Virus record (IMG/VR): IMGVR_UViG_3300005515_000033
Coordinates: 1-32,831 of that record
Direction: 5' to 3' (one strand)
Length of the DNA stretch: 32,831 nucleotides
Source: a virus
The notes under the pieces are model-generated. The model made no database searches. It was not told where the DNA came from and saw only the letters and a program-made list of their open reading frames with translations. Below, piece after piece: positions 20,142-27,411 of the stretch (positions are counted from its first letter, which is position 1; the number at the start of each line of letters is the position of its first letter). Both the position numbers and the translations under genes were made by a program.

Positions 20142-21233
20142 CTAGATCCCGTCACGGTAGGTCATGGCCTTGGGGAGACGCACCTCGGTCCCGCCGACGT
20201 TCATGATGCCGCCGACCTCGTAGGTCATCGACGACTTCTGGAACGCGGGCAGGAACTCGTGATCGCCGGGAAGGTGGAACTGAACGACCTCTTCCGAGGC
20301 GTCATAGGCCACCAGACGGTCGGTGCCCGAAGCGCCGGCGCCGGCCAGCTCGCGGATCGGCTTGAAGACGATGTTCTCGCCGCCGTCCCGGTTGCCGCGG
20401 ATATAGGCCAGGATCGTCGATCCGGTGTCCGTCATGCGGGTCTGCTCGATGTAGCGCAGCTTGGCGGTCGGCAGGGCCACCGTGGTGGCGGTGTGCGTCT
20501 CGCCAGTCTGGCTTTCGACCGCGTTGACAGCCGACCAGATGTCCCGGCTGATCTGGTCCGGCGTCTTGCTGGCCCAGGTCGTGGACGAGCTGGTGCCGTC
20601 GGCGGCGACGTTGGCGGTCGGGACGTTGGCGTCGTTGACGAAGCCGGTCCAGCCCTTCTCCGAGGCCGAAGTCCCAGGCGCGCGGCCGGTCATCGCGACC
20701 GAGCGCTTGAAGAATTGCGCAGCCTTGCGGGCGGCGGCGGCCTTGTCGGCCGACAGGGAGCGGCCGAGTTTGGCGGCGCGCTGCAGTTCCTGCGTCGACC
20801 ACTCGTAGCCGATGCCGGCCAGGTGGTAGCCGCGGCTGTTCTGGTTCATCAGCGTCGAGGCGTAGGGCATATCGAAGCCCTTGCCGCTCAGGAACTCGGC
20901 CTTGCCGACCTCGTCCATGCTGTAGAACACGGTACCGACGTCCCACATGTCCCCGGCTGTGTTGACGGGGATAAGACCCGTCAGATCGGCGTTGGGATAG
21001 CGACGCATGTAGACCTGGGTCTCGATGCGGAACAGCTGCGGCGTCAGGAAGGCGCGGCCGACCTGGGCGTCAACGAAGAACTCCGAGGCCTTGTCGCCGA
21101 ACGTGGCGGCGATGGCCGCGTCATAGGCGGCCCAGCGTTGGAAGGCGAGCTCACGCTGGCTATCGCTGGCGGCCAGGAACGACGCGGCGTCGGTGAACAG
21201 GCCACCGGTCGCGTCAGCGAAGTTGATGATCAT
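20142..21233 (-). CDS. Major capsid protein, DUF2184-type, 363 aa
   Basis: The 363-residue protein fits the DUF2184 group of major capsid proteins. It has A-F-L-T-P-Q-L-F-R-I-E-T-Q-V-Y, N-T-A-G-D-M-W-D-V-G-T, G-Y-H-L-A-G-I-G-Y-E-W-S-T-Q-E-L, a helix with A-A-R-K-A-A-Q-F-F-K-R, and a C-terminal G-G-I-M-N-V-G-G-T-E-V-R-L-P-K-A-M-T-Y. These proteins adopt the HK97 fold and form the icosahedral shell. AAGGA precedes the ATG at 21233. It is flanked by the decoration-type gene upstream and small head genes downstream, which is the expected order. Confidence 0.9.
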   Translation of the reverse strand: MIINFADATGGLFTDAASFLAASDSQRELAFQRWAAYDAAIAATFGDKASEFFVDAQVGRAFLTPQLFRIETQVYMRRYPNADLTGLIPVNTAGDMWDVGTVFYSMDEVGKAEFLSGKGFDMPYASTLMNQNSRGYHLAGIGYEWSTQELQRAAKLGRSLSADKAAAARKAAQFFKRSVAMTGRAPGTSASEKGWTGFVNDANVPTANVAADGTSSSTTWASKTPDQISRDIWSAVNAVESQTGETHTATTVALPTAKLRYIEQTRMTDTGSTILAYIRGNRDGGENIVFKPIRELAGAGASGTDRLVAYDASEEVVQFHLPGDHEFLPAFQKSSMTYEVGGIMNVGGTEVRLPKAMTYRDGI

Positions 21234-21245
21234 GTTCGAGGTTCC

Positions 21246-21719
21246 TTAGCGCTTGGCGACGCGGGCAAGGCCCGTCGCCGCGAGGGTGTCGTCGAAGACC
21301 CAGCCGGTGGCGGCGATGTGGGTCGCATCCGCAGCGGTGGCGCCGATGCCGTCGGCCGCGCCTGCGTTCTTGCCGACAGTGACCGAGGCGCCGTCGGTGA
21401 CAGCACCGCCGGCCGTGACCCAGATGACGCCGCCGGTCATGATCGCGACGTTGTCATATTGCTGGTAGCGGTCGGCGGTCTGGCCCGGCAGCAGGGCGCC
21501 GGTTTCGTCGGCGATGGCGAAGCCCAGGAAGGTCGCGGCGGTGCCCACCGTGGCGGTGCAGCCGTGATCGCCAGAGCCGCGATAAACCGGCGCGCCGAAC
21601 GGGATGCCGCCGGCGTCTTCGCAGGTCCGCGAGATGCGGTTGCTGGTCTCGCCGTTGGCCACCATGCCGGGGTAGGCCGCGGTCATGGTGCTGGTATAGG
21701 TGTCCTGAAGAACAGCCAT
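21246..21719 (-). CDS. Capsid decoration/cement-like protein, 157 aa
   Basis: This 157-residue Thr/Ala/Gly-rich beta protein starts V-L-Q-D-T-Y-T-S-T-M-T-A-A-Y-P-G-M-V-A-N-G-E, with later F-L-G-F-A-I-A-D-E-T-G, Y-D-N-V-A-I-M-T-G-G-V-I-W-V. It fits the phage structural cement or head-decoration proteins encoded just before DUF2184-type capsid genes, which bind and stabilise the expanded shell. GGGAG lies six to eight bases before the ATG at 21719. Position between protease/scaffold and capsid strengthens the call. Confidence 0.8.
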   Translation of the reverse strand: MAVLQDTYTSTMTAAYPGMVANGETSNRISRTCEDAGGIPFGAPVYRGSGDHGCTATVGTAATFLGFAIADETGALLPGQTADRYQQYDNVAIMTGGVIWVTAGGAVTDGASVTVGKNAGAADGIGATAADATHIAATGWVFDDTLAATGLARVAKR

Positions 21720-21731
21720 GTTCGGTCTCCC

Positions 21732-22238
21732 TTAGTTCAGGCTGGCGAGGCGCGCGGCGTCGCGGATCGAGGCGGCATTGACGCCGCCCGTGGAGCGGCT
21801 GTCGGCGATGGCCGATCGCAGCGGGTCGGGGGTCTTCACGTCGGCCGTTTTCAGGTCGAAGGCGGCGTCGACATAGGCGTCGGACTTGTCCTTGGCCGCG
21901 TCGCCCAGGACGGCGCGCTTTATGTCCAGGTTCGACTTACCGGCGGTGTCCAGCGTCGGGACCAGGGCCTTGGCCTTGGACACGACGGCGGCGCGGTCGG
22001 CCACCAGGGCGTCGAGGGCAGCGGTGTCGAGCACCTTGGTCTTCAGGTCGGCGATCTCGGCGTCCTTGGTCGCCAGTTCGGCGTCCTTGGCGGCCAGATC
22101 GGCGGTGTGCTTGGCCTGGGCGTCCGTCAGAGCCTTGCTGGCGGTGTCCAGCAGGCCCTTCAGCTTGTTGACGGCGGCTTCACCGGCGTCCGTGGTTTCG
22201 ACCGGGAGGCCGTCCACGATGATGGTCTTGAGCGCCAT
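21732..22238 (-). CDS. Nested in-frame scaffold protein, 168 aa
   Basis: Inside the protease gene an ATG at 22238 starts a 168-residue product in the same frame, beginning M-A-L-K-T-I-I-V-D-G-L-P-V-E. It is preceded by GGAG (22247-22250) with eight bases of spacing, a good ribosome-binding site inside a coding region. The product contains the coiled coil K-A-L-T-D-A-Q-A-K-H-T-A-D-L-A-A-K-D and a helical tail, as expected for a capsid scaffold. Lambda C/Nu3 shows the same arrangement. This is inferred from sequence; the start has not been shown to be used. Confidence 0.65.
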   Translation of the reverse strand: MALKTIIVDGLPVETTDAGEAAVNKLKGLLDTASKALTDAQAKHTADLAAKDAELATKDAEIADLKTKVLDTAALDALVADRAAVVSKAKALVPTLDTAGKSNLDIKRAVLGDAAKDKSDAYVDAAFDLKTADVKTPDPLRSAIADSRSTGGVNAASIRDAARLASLN

Positions 22239-22856
22239 GTGGCGGTCTCCATGGTTGGGGGGCGTGGAACGATCCGCGAGCGAGGAGCCCCAGGCCCCGT
22301 CGAGGTTGGCGTCGCCGATGCGGGTGTTTCCCGCCCGGGGATTGTTGTCGGGGAGGTAGGCCACGTGGTTGAACCGCAGCTGGCCGGCCTGCTTGAACTG
22401 GTAGGGGGTGCCGTCGGCAGCGGTGCCGACCGCGGGGACCACGTCGACCGTGTAGCCGGCCGACAGGCTGCGGGCGCCGTCGGTGATCTCCTTGACCGAG
22501 GCCGCGTCCATGATGGCCATGGGCGCCACGACGTGCTCGCCATCGCGGCGGATGACGCCGCCGACCTGACCCTTGGCGAGGTCACGCCAGTTGTCGGCCG
22601 TGACCGGGTCGCGCGGGTGGCCGCGAGTGACGGGGCGTCCGGCGAGCGACAGCAGGCTCGCGGAGTCGAACACGACGTCCGGGTCACGGTAGACGCCGAA
22701 CACCTTCTTGGCGTCGTCACCGGTCAGGCCCAGCTCGGAGCCAAGATACTGCTGGACGTTGCCGGCCCGCGACACCTTGGCGTCCCCGATCAGGTAACCA
22801 TCACGCGTGAGGGATAGACCCGACGCATCAAGCGTCAGGGTGTCGGTGATCATCAT
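21732..22856 (-). CDS. Prohead protease with C-terminal scaffold region, DUF2213-type, 374 aa
   Basis: This 374-residue protein starts M-M-I-T-D-T-L-T-L-D-A-S-G with AGGAG nine bases before the ATG at 22856. The much longer upstream open frame is antisense-like Arg/Gly-rich sequence and was excluded. The first 200 residues carry DUF2213 features: Y-L-I-G-D-A-K-V-S-R-A-G, V-F-D-S-A-S-L-L-S-L-A-G-R-P-V-T, H-P and D-P-V-T-A-D-N-W-R, and S-A-G-Y-T. His in R-G-H-P and Ser in S-A-G-Y are candidate protease residues. The second part, from about residue 207, is a charged coiled coil typical of a scaffold. It lies between portal and decoration genes. Confidence 0.85.
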   Translation of the reverse strand: MMITDTLTLDASGLSLTRDGYLIGDAKVSRAGNVQQYLGSELGLTGDDAKKVFGVYRDPDVVFDSASLLSLAGRPVTRGHPRDPVTADNWRDLAKGQVGGVIRRDGEHVVAPMAIMDAASVKEITDGARSLSAGYTVDVVPAVGTAADGTPYQFKQAGQLRFNHVAYLPDNNPRAGNTRIGDANLDGAWGSSLADRSTPPNHGDRHMALKTIIVDGLPVETTDAGEAAVNKLKGLLDTASKALTDAQAKHTADLAAKDAELATKDAEIADLKTKVLDTAALDALVADRAAVVSKAKALVPTLDTAGKSNLDIKRAVLGDAAKDKSDAYVDAAFDLKTADVKTPDPLRSAIADSRSTGGVNAASIRDAARLASLN

Positions 22857-22876
22857 GAAGGGGGTCTCCTGACCGA

Positions 22877-24226
22877 TCAGGCCTGGGGAGGCGTTTCCGG
22901 GTCTTCCACCGGCTCCGGCGGATCCTCGGCGACAAGTCCAGCCGGCTCTTGCTCGCTCAGCTTGCCGTGCTCCTCGATCGCCGTTTCCAGGCCAGGCAAG
23001 GAGCCGTCTTCGGTGAAGGTGTTGACCAGGGCGTCCGACAAGGCGTTCACCGGCAGCAGTGGGCCGCCCTTGGCGCCGGCCAGGGCGCGGGCGCCGTCGG
23101 CCTTCGCCTTGAAAACCTCCGCCTTCTCCTTGTCGGTGCTCTGCCAGAGTGGGGCGAACTCCCAATAGACCTCGCCAGGCCGCGACCCGAGCGCCGACGG
23201 GATCAAGACGTTGTCCAGCCGCTCAAGCTTAGGGCGAAGGTCGATCTCTTGGTCGCCGGCGAGGCGGTCGTAGTAGTTGCGGGTGTCGCTCTCGCCCGTG
23301 CTGTTCATTCCGGCGGGGGATTGGCTCAGAAACCGGGTCGCGGGGATATCGTCGGACGCGGCGGCGATCTGGAGATAGAGCTGCAGGATCTCGGGCAGCT
23401 GGGCGAAGCCGATCTGCTTCTGGATATAGTCTTCCTCAGCATCCATGAGGATGCCGTTGGCGATCGACTTGGCCTGCTGGGACAGACTGACCCGCTCAAT
23501 GACCTTCTGGCGATAGGACTCGTCGCCCACGTTCCGCATGAAGTCGGGGATCTTGTAGACGTCTACCTTGGCTTCATGGAGCAGTTGCGCAATGGCGCTC
23601 TGAGCGATGCCGGCGTTCTCCACGGCCTCGCTGACGGCCATCAGCACCGAGTCGCCCCAGCCGTTCTGAAATGCAGCATCCGGCACGTCAGCGCCGATGA
23701 AACGGATCACTCGCGACGGGTGGATGCGCAACTGGCCGGCGCTCGCCGACGACATGGTGTAGTACAGCGGCTCGCCCCAGCCCTCCGAGCCGGGGTCACG
23801 GTCGATTTCGCCGGGGTTGATCTCGTAGCGGCTGGCGACGTGAAGATAGGACAGGCCACTCTTGGCGATGCGCGACGAGTCGATCGGCTTGGATGGATCG
23901 TCACCGTTGATCCCGATGATCATGGCCGAGCCACCGAAAAGGCGGGCCAGGGTCATAGCCTTGGCCAGCTTGGGCCACACCTGCAGGCGGGCCTCCTCAG
24001 CTTCCAACGGCTCGATCTTGGTCTTGCCGGCCTTCCAGTTGCGCCCTTCGCGGGTCATGTCGAAGGCTGGAATCTTCACCAGCTTGCGGGCGATCCAGTC
24101 GCCTCGGTAGGCGGCCAGCGCCTGCTCGCGGTCCATCTCGCGAACAATCCAGCGGGTAGCGGTCGCCTTGTCCTTGCGGGTGCCGAGCGCCGAGACAAGG
24201 TTCACGAGGCGGTCAGAGAACCGCAT
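22877..24226 (-). CDS. Portal protein, DUF1073 family, 449 aa
   Basis: The 449-residue protein has the blocks of DUF1073-type portals: A-Y-R-G-D-W-I-A-R-K-L-V-K-I-P-A-F-D-M-T-R-E-G-R, L-A-R-L-F-G-G-S-A-M-I-I-G, I-H-P-S-R-V-I-R-F-I-G, G-W-G-D-S-V-L, and I-P-A-T-R-F-L-S-Q-S-P-A-G-M-N-S-T-G-E-S-D. Twelve copies form the ring through which DNA enters and leaves the head. Its start overlaps the TerL stop by one base (TGATG). The end is a Pro/Glu-rich tail. Public databases sometimes label this family by a name tied to anti-CBASS proteins; the portal role is clear here from context. No MuF-type minor head gene follows. Confidence 0.92.
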   Translation of the reverse strand: MRFSDRLVNLVSALGTRKDKATATRWIVREMDREQALAAYRGDWIARKLVKIPAFDMTREGRNWKAGKTKIEPLEAEEARLQVWPKLAKAMTLARLFGGSAMIIGINGDDPSKPIDSSRIAKSGLSYLHVASRYEINPGEIDRDPGSEGWGEPLYYTMSSASAGQLRIHPSRVIRFIGADVPDAAFQNGWGDSVLMAVSEAVENAGIAQSAIAQLLHEAKVDVYKIPDFMRNVGDESYRQKVIERVSLSQQAKSIANGILMDAEEDYIQKQIGFAQLPEILQLYLQIAAASDDIPATRFLSQSPAGMNSTGESDTRNYYDRLAGDQEIDLRPKLERLDNVLIPSALGSRPGEVYWEFAPLWQSTDKEKAEVFKAKADGARALAGAKGGPLLPVNALSDALVNTFTEDGSLPGLETAIEEHGKLSEQEPAGLVAEDPPEPVEDPETPPQA

Positions 24227-25560
24227 CAGACGTTGGCCAAGCTGTAGTTCGAGCCGGTCAGCATCAGCTCGGTCAGGGCCCAGACCAGCGCGTCGGCGCG
24301 GTCAGGAGAGCCCTCGCCGACAAATCCGGCCTGGGTGAAGTTGCACATCTGGTCCTCCAGATCTGGAAGCTGGCCGACGTGCGAGACGAGGCCTTGTTCG
24401 TAGAGGGCGGACACCGGCTCGGCCCGAACGACCTTGCCGCGGCTGGCCTTCACGTCGTGGTAGGCGACCCTGCGATCCGCCGTCTGGACAACGAAGCGGA
24501 CCATGTCGCCGCCGAAGTTGCTCTCGCCGACGACGCGGTCAGCCTTGAACTCGTGATAGGCCGCCGTCGCCATGCGGCCCCATCCATCAGGGGAAAGCTG
24601 GCATGTGCGGTCGGCGAGCACATAGGCCCGGCCATCGACGCCCTTGCCCGCGACTACGATCCCGATGTCATCGCCTGCGTCGTCGCCCTTGGTGCCGGAC
24701 GGGTCGACCGCCACAACGACGCGCTGCAGGTGCGGGAACTGGTCAGCGTTGATCCTGGTGCTGTCAATGCCAGGAATGACCCGGCCGTCGGCAGCAGTAC
24801 GATCCTCCAGCGTCCACAAGGCGCCGGCGACCTCGCTCGCCCATTCACCCTTCTCGAACCGCAGGCGCTTGGCCTCGGACATGTTCGACAGGATGTCGAA
24901 GTACTTGGCAGGCAGGTTGGCCGAGTTGTCCGCCGGGTTGAGCTTCATCTCGGCGTAATCAGACGGATCGGCCAGCTTCTCCTTGGTGCCCGGCTTCAGG
25001 CCGGCGCGGAAAAGCTCATAGCTCCAATGCAGCTTCGAAGGCGGGTTGCAGTCGAAGTAGGCCTTGAGCGGCAGGTGCGTCCGGCCTGTGGCCGCGGCGA
25101 TCGCCGGGTCGAGCGGGACATTCTGCGCAAGGCGCGACATCGCCGTCTCGACCGACGACCAGGGGATCTGACTGCTCTCGTTGAAATAGAGGGTCGCGTA
25201 CTCCTGACCCAGGACCTTCTCGACCCGGGCCTTGTCGTCCAGACCGCCGAGAACGATCTCGCTCCCGTTCGGCAGGAAGGCGATCAGCTCGACCTCACTC
25301 TTGTCGACGACCAGCTTTGGAAAGCAGGTCGCCAGCACCTTGGGCAGCGTGTCGTTCCAGATAGACGCCTTGGCGTGGTTGAACCGGTACCGCCACACCG
25401 CGTGCCGACTGCCCGGCGCGTTCAAGCCGCGCTGGACGATGGCCCGCATGAGCAGGAAGGTCTTCCCGGACCGTGACCCGCCCCGGAGCATGATGTTCGA
25501 GGCAGGCGAGCCGAGCAGCCGATTGGCCTCGACCTGCTTCGGCGTCAGGCTGAACGCCAT
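24226..25560 (-). CDS. terL: Terminase large subunit
   Basis: This 444-residue protein is the motor that packages phage DNA into the prohead. The N-terminal ATPase has Walker A G-G-S-R-S-G-K-T (27-34) and Walker B T-L-Y-F-N-E (123-128, catalytic Glu128), followed by the coupling-type F-D-C-N-P-P. The C-terminal RNase H-like nuclease has V-V-V-A-V-D-P-S-G (Asp286), V-V-G-E-S-N-F-G-G-D, and S-P-D-R-A-D-A-L-V-W-A-L near the end, supplying the acidic metal-binding residues. All key motifs look intact. It begins two bases after the TerS stop and shares a base with the portal start. Confidence 0.96.
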   Translation of the reverse strand: MAFSLTPKQVEANRLLGSPASNIMLRGGSRSGKTFLLMRAIVQRGLNAPGSRHAVWRYRFNHAKASIWNDTLPKVLATCFPKLVVDKSEVELIAFLPNGSEIVLGGLDDKARVEKVLGQEYATLYFNESSQIPWSSVETAMSRLAQNVPLDPAIAAATGRTHLPLKAYFDCNPPSKLHWSYELFRAGLKPGTKEKLADPSDYAEMKLNPADNSANLPAKYFDILSNMSEAKRLRFEKGEWASEVAGALWTLEDRTAADGRVIPGIDSTRINADQFPHLQRVVVAVDPSGTKGDDAGDDIGIVVAGKGVDGRAYVLADRTCQLSPDGWGRMATAAYHEFKADRVVGESNFGGDMVRFVVQTADRRVAYHDVKASRGKVVRAEPVSALYEQGLVSHVGQLPDLEDQMCNFTQAGFVGEGSPDRADALVWALTELMLTGSNYSLANV

Positions 25561-25562
25561 GG

Positions 25563-26009
25563 CTAGAGGTTGGCGTCGTCCGGGGCGACGGTGAGCGTGA
25601 CGCCGGCGCTGACCTCCGACTTCTCAGCCAGGCCCAGGTCGCGGGCGATGATGTTCGGATTCAACAGGCCAGCCGAGGCGCCTTCGAACTTCTGGGTCCG
25701 GATCACGTCGTCGATACGCGTGGTGACCTCGGAAAAACCTTCTCGCTCACGGTATTCGATGAACGTGTCGCGGCTGATGTCCAGGAACAGGCAGAGGCCC
25801 GCGACGGTCATGGCCCGCATCTTCGGCAGGCTCTTGATCGACACCTTCCCCTGGTATGCGAAGGCCTGCGCTTCCTTCAGCGGGTTGGCTTCCACCCATT
25901 CGAAGTACTCGATCGCAGCAGCCCAAAGGGCGTCAGGGTCGGCGAAGATGGGGCGGCGGCCGTGGGAGCTACGCGCTTTCCAGAATTGATTGCCGGCGGG
26001 AGCGGCCAT
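25563..26009 (-). CDS. terS: Terminase small subunit, P22 gp3-like
   Basis: The 148-residue protein matches, from memory, the DNA-packaging gp3-like family almost block for block. It has [49 protein letters not shown], and [20 protein letters not shown]. These proteins recognise the packaging start site and feed DNA to TerL. AAGGAGG precedes the ATG at 26009. It is the first packaging gene, with two tiny membrane-protein genes just upstream. Confidence 0.93.
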   Translation of the reverse strand: MAAPAGNQFWKARSSHGRRPIFADPDALWAAAIEYFEWVEANPLKEAQAFAYQGKVSIKSLPKMRAMTVAGLCLFLDISRDTFIEYREREGFSEVTTRIDDVIRTQKFEGASAGLLNPNIIARDLGLAEKSEVSAGVTLTVAPDDANL

Positions 26010-26119
26010 GGTGGGGCCCTCCTTGGGGCTTTGAGGCCAGGGGCCTCGTCTTCATCCGATCCACGCCAACCTTTGCCGCAGCGCCGAATATGGGTGGATC
26101 GAGTGGAGGAGGTTGGCGG

Positions 26120-26287
26120 TCAGGCCAGGAAGGCGGCGCCGAACAGCGCGCCAGCGATGAAGGCGATCATGAGCCAGGGGCCCATGTGTAGCAGCCTGTC
26201 GAACCACGTCGGCTCGGGAATGACCGGCAAGCCGCGCGGTGGCGGGGGCGGAGGCGGCGGGGCCGGCTTGATGATCGGATAGGTCAT
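26120..26287 (-). CDS. Small membrane protein with proline stretch, 55 aa
   Basis: The 55-residue protein starts M-T-Y-P-I-I-K-P-A-P with a run of about nine prolines, then R-G-L-P-V-I-P-E-P-T-W-F-D, and ends in one membrane segment (about 36-55, W-L-M-I-A-F-I-A-G-A-L-F-G-A-A-F). The ATG at 26287 lies two bases after the stop of the 36-residue gene, so the two are translationally coupled. It has no known function. Small membrane proteins ahead of terminase could be holin-like, antiholin or host-takeover factors. Confidence 0.65.
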   Translation of the reverse strand: MTYPIIKPAPPPPPPPPRGLPVIPEPTWFDRLLHMGPWLMIAFIAGALFGAAFLA

Positions 26288-26289
26288 GT

Positions 26290-26400
26290 CTACCAGCCCC
26301 GAACAGCGCGGCGGGCGGCCCGATACATCAGGACCAGGGCAACGATGATGGCGGTGACGCCACCAGTGATGAAGTCCAGGGCGAGGCCAGATGCGAACAT
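26290..26400 (-). CDS. Very small membrane protein, 36 aa, first gene of the late operon
   Basis: A 36-residue protein starts at 26400, preceded by AGGAGG with six bases of spacing, one of the strongest ribosome-binding sites in the window. It is one membrane helix (G-G-V-T-A-I-I-V-A-L-V-L-M-Y) followed by a basic end, R-A-A-R-R-A-V-R-G-W. The strong site decides the start; the longer open frame upstream is non-coding in character. It is followed directly by the 55-residue membrane protein. Confidence 0.65.
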   Translation of the reverse strand: MFASGLALDFITGGVTAIIVALVLMYRAARRAVRGW

Positions 26401-26484
26401 GGTCGGCCTCCTGTAGGTTTCGCGCCGAGGAATTCCAGTGTGGAGCTCGCTCGAGGCTGGCTGGTGCCATTGGATTCTGCCCCC

Positions 26485-26556
26485 ACGCCCATAGGCGTGA
26501 CGAATATCGTCATGATCCTTTTGACGAATTTGCAACCAGTGCGTCACCCTATGGCG
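26485..26556. promoter_or_regulatory. Divergent control region with palindromes upstream of the late operon
   Basis: Three structures lie in the gap between the minus-strand late genes (from 26400) and the plus-strand gene at 26584. ACGCC-CATA-GGCGT is at 26485-26498, TGACGA-ATA-TCGTCA at 26498-26512, and the TGACGAA half is repeated at 26522-26528. A degenerate inverted copy of the block CC-ATAGG-GTGACG appears on the other strand at about 26539-26556. Such repeats suggest regulator binding between divergent promoters. The -10 and -35 boxes could not be fixed. Confidence 0.5.
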
Positions 26557-26583
26557 CAGCTAAACTTGACTCGGGGGTGAGCC

Positions 26584-26904
26584 TTGGCTGAGCCAGCGCG
26601 CAGCAAGATCGACTGGATCGCCACGGGCGGTCTCGCAATCACACTCATCGGCGCAATAATCGCGTTTGCCCGTTGGACAGCAGCGCTGGAAAACAAGGTT
26701 GATCGCCTGGAAGATTCCGTCGTGACGGTCTCGAAGCAGGTGGAGCAGGCCAAAGCCAATACAAAGGATGAAATCTGCCGAGACCTGACCAGAGAGATCG
26801 CTCAAGCCTACAACAATGGCTATCCGGGCAGCGTGGCGGAGCCGCTAGAAAAGCTACTTGAGCGATACAGGTGCGTCGCACCAATCCCACGGCCGAACAC
26901 CTAG
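26584..26904 (+). CDS. Membrane-anchored coiled-coil protein, 106 aa
   Basis: This 106-residue protein starts at a TTG (26584) after GGGGGTGAG; an in-frame ATG at 26551 is followed by a stop and cannot be used. It has a membrane segment at about residues 12-30 (T-G-G-L-A-I-T-L-I-G-A-I-I-A-F), a coiled coil (A-A-L-E-N-K-V-D-R-L-E-D-S-V-V-T-V-S-K), and a helical end. Its layout resembles the coiled-coil protein at 5041-5325, but the sequences are not obviously alike. It is transcribed away from the late operon. It might be spanin-like or structural. Confidence 0.7.
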   Translation: MAEPARSKIDWIATGGLAITLIGAIIAFARWTAALENKVDRLEDSVVTVSKQVEQAKANTKDEICRDLTREIAQAYNNGYPGSVAEPLEKLLERYRCVAPIPRPNT

Positions 26905-26948
26905 TGTCTCCATCTCGCGTGACACGCGATCGCAGGGAGAGCCGGCAC

Positions 26949-26977
26949 GAAAAAGCCCCGGCCGATGGGTCGGGGCT
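26949..26977 (-). terminator. Minus-strand rho-independent terminator without an obvious gene
   Basis: CGGGGCT (26971-26977) and AGCCCCG (26954-26960) form a stem that on the minus strand runs straight into TTTTT (26949-26953). There is no T run on the plus side. No minus-strand protein gene ends just before it, so it may end a small RNA; a TTGACA box lies upstream at 27036-27041 on the same strand. Confidence 0.65.
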
Positions 26978-27124
26978 GCTGGCGCAACTGCGCTGTTTGA
27001 ACTTTCGGAAGAAAAGTGCGCGTGTTCGGCGCAGCTGTCAACGGCCGGGCGGTGCCCCCTCGCCTCCCCTGTTCTGGGTTTCGGCGCCTTGAACTCGTGT
27101 CCGGGGACATGAGATTTGGCGCCC

Positions 27125-27289
27125 ATGTTCTCCCAGCTTCAGCAACAGGTCCGACGGTGGGCGCCGCTTGTCGGTGCGGCCTTGGCGACCCTGTTCGCCC
27201 TGGCCGTTGAAGCAGACGCGGCCCGGCACGAGTTTCGGGATTCAGGGCCGGCAAAGTACGGCCCCTCCGGCACGGGCTACGTGCTCTAA
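27125..27289 (+). CDS. Small exported or membrane-anchored protein, 54 aa
   Basis: An ATG at 27125 opens a 54-residue frame to TAA at 27287. It begins M-F-S-Q-L-Q-Q-Q-V-R-R-W-A-P, then a hydrophobic segment (L-V-G-A-A-L-A-T-L-F-A-L-A-V, about residues 15-28), then a charged tail ending G-P-S-G-T-G-Y-V-L. The basic start, hydrophobic core and E-A-D-A-A following it resemble a signal peptide with possible cleavage near A-D-A. No strong ribosome-binding site is seen. The function is unknown; it sits just upstream of the first copy of the repeated promoter. Confidence 0.6.
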   Translation: MFSQLQQQVRRWAPLVGAALATLFALAVEADAARHEFRDSGPAKYGPSGTGYVL

Positions 27290-27305
27290 GCGCGCGGAAT
27301 CGTCC

Positions 27306-27368
27306 CCTCCCCGTTCTGCGCTTTCCAGTAGTTGCGCCGCCGATCTACGCCCCGCTATGGTGGAGCTT
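27306..27368 (+). promoter_or_regulatory. Promoter block copy A (upstream of surface protein gene)
   Basis: This 63-base block shares its layout with copy B at 28748-28810 without any gap. CCTCCCC is at 27306-27312, TT-TGCGC next, TAGTTGCGCC at 27329-27338, a 17-base spacer, then TATGGTGG at 27356-27363. Within it TTGCGC and TATGGT are spaced like -35 and -10 boxes (18 bases). The surface protein gene starts about 50 bases downstream. The conserved upstream CCTCCCC could be an activator site. Confidence 0.65.
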
Positions 27369-27411
27369 GTCGCCCGGCAGACGGCGCGAAAGCTAAATGA
27401 GGATTGCGTCG

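Noticed and set aside
19632-22817. 1061-codon plus-strand open frame across the head genes
   Set aside because: It is antisense to five recognisable phage genes, is Gly/Arg/Val-rich and low in complexity, and has no start signal. Long antisense frames are expected in GC-rich DNA.
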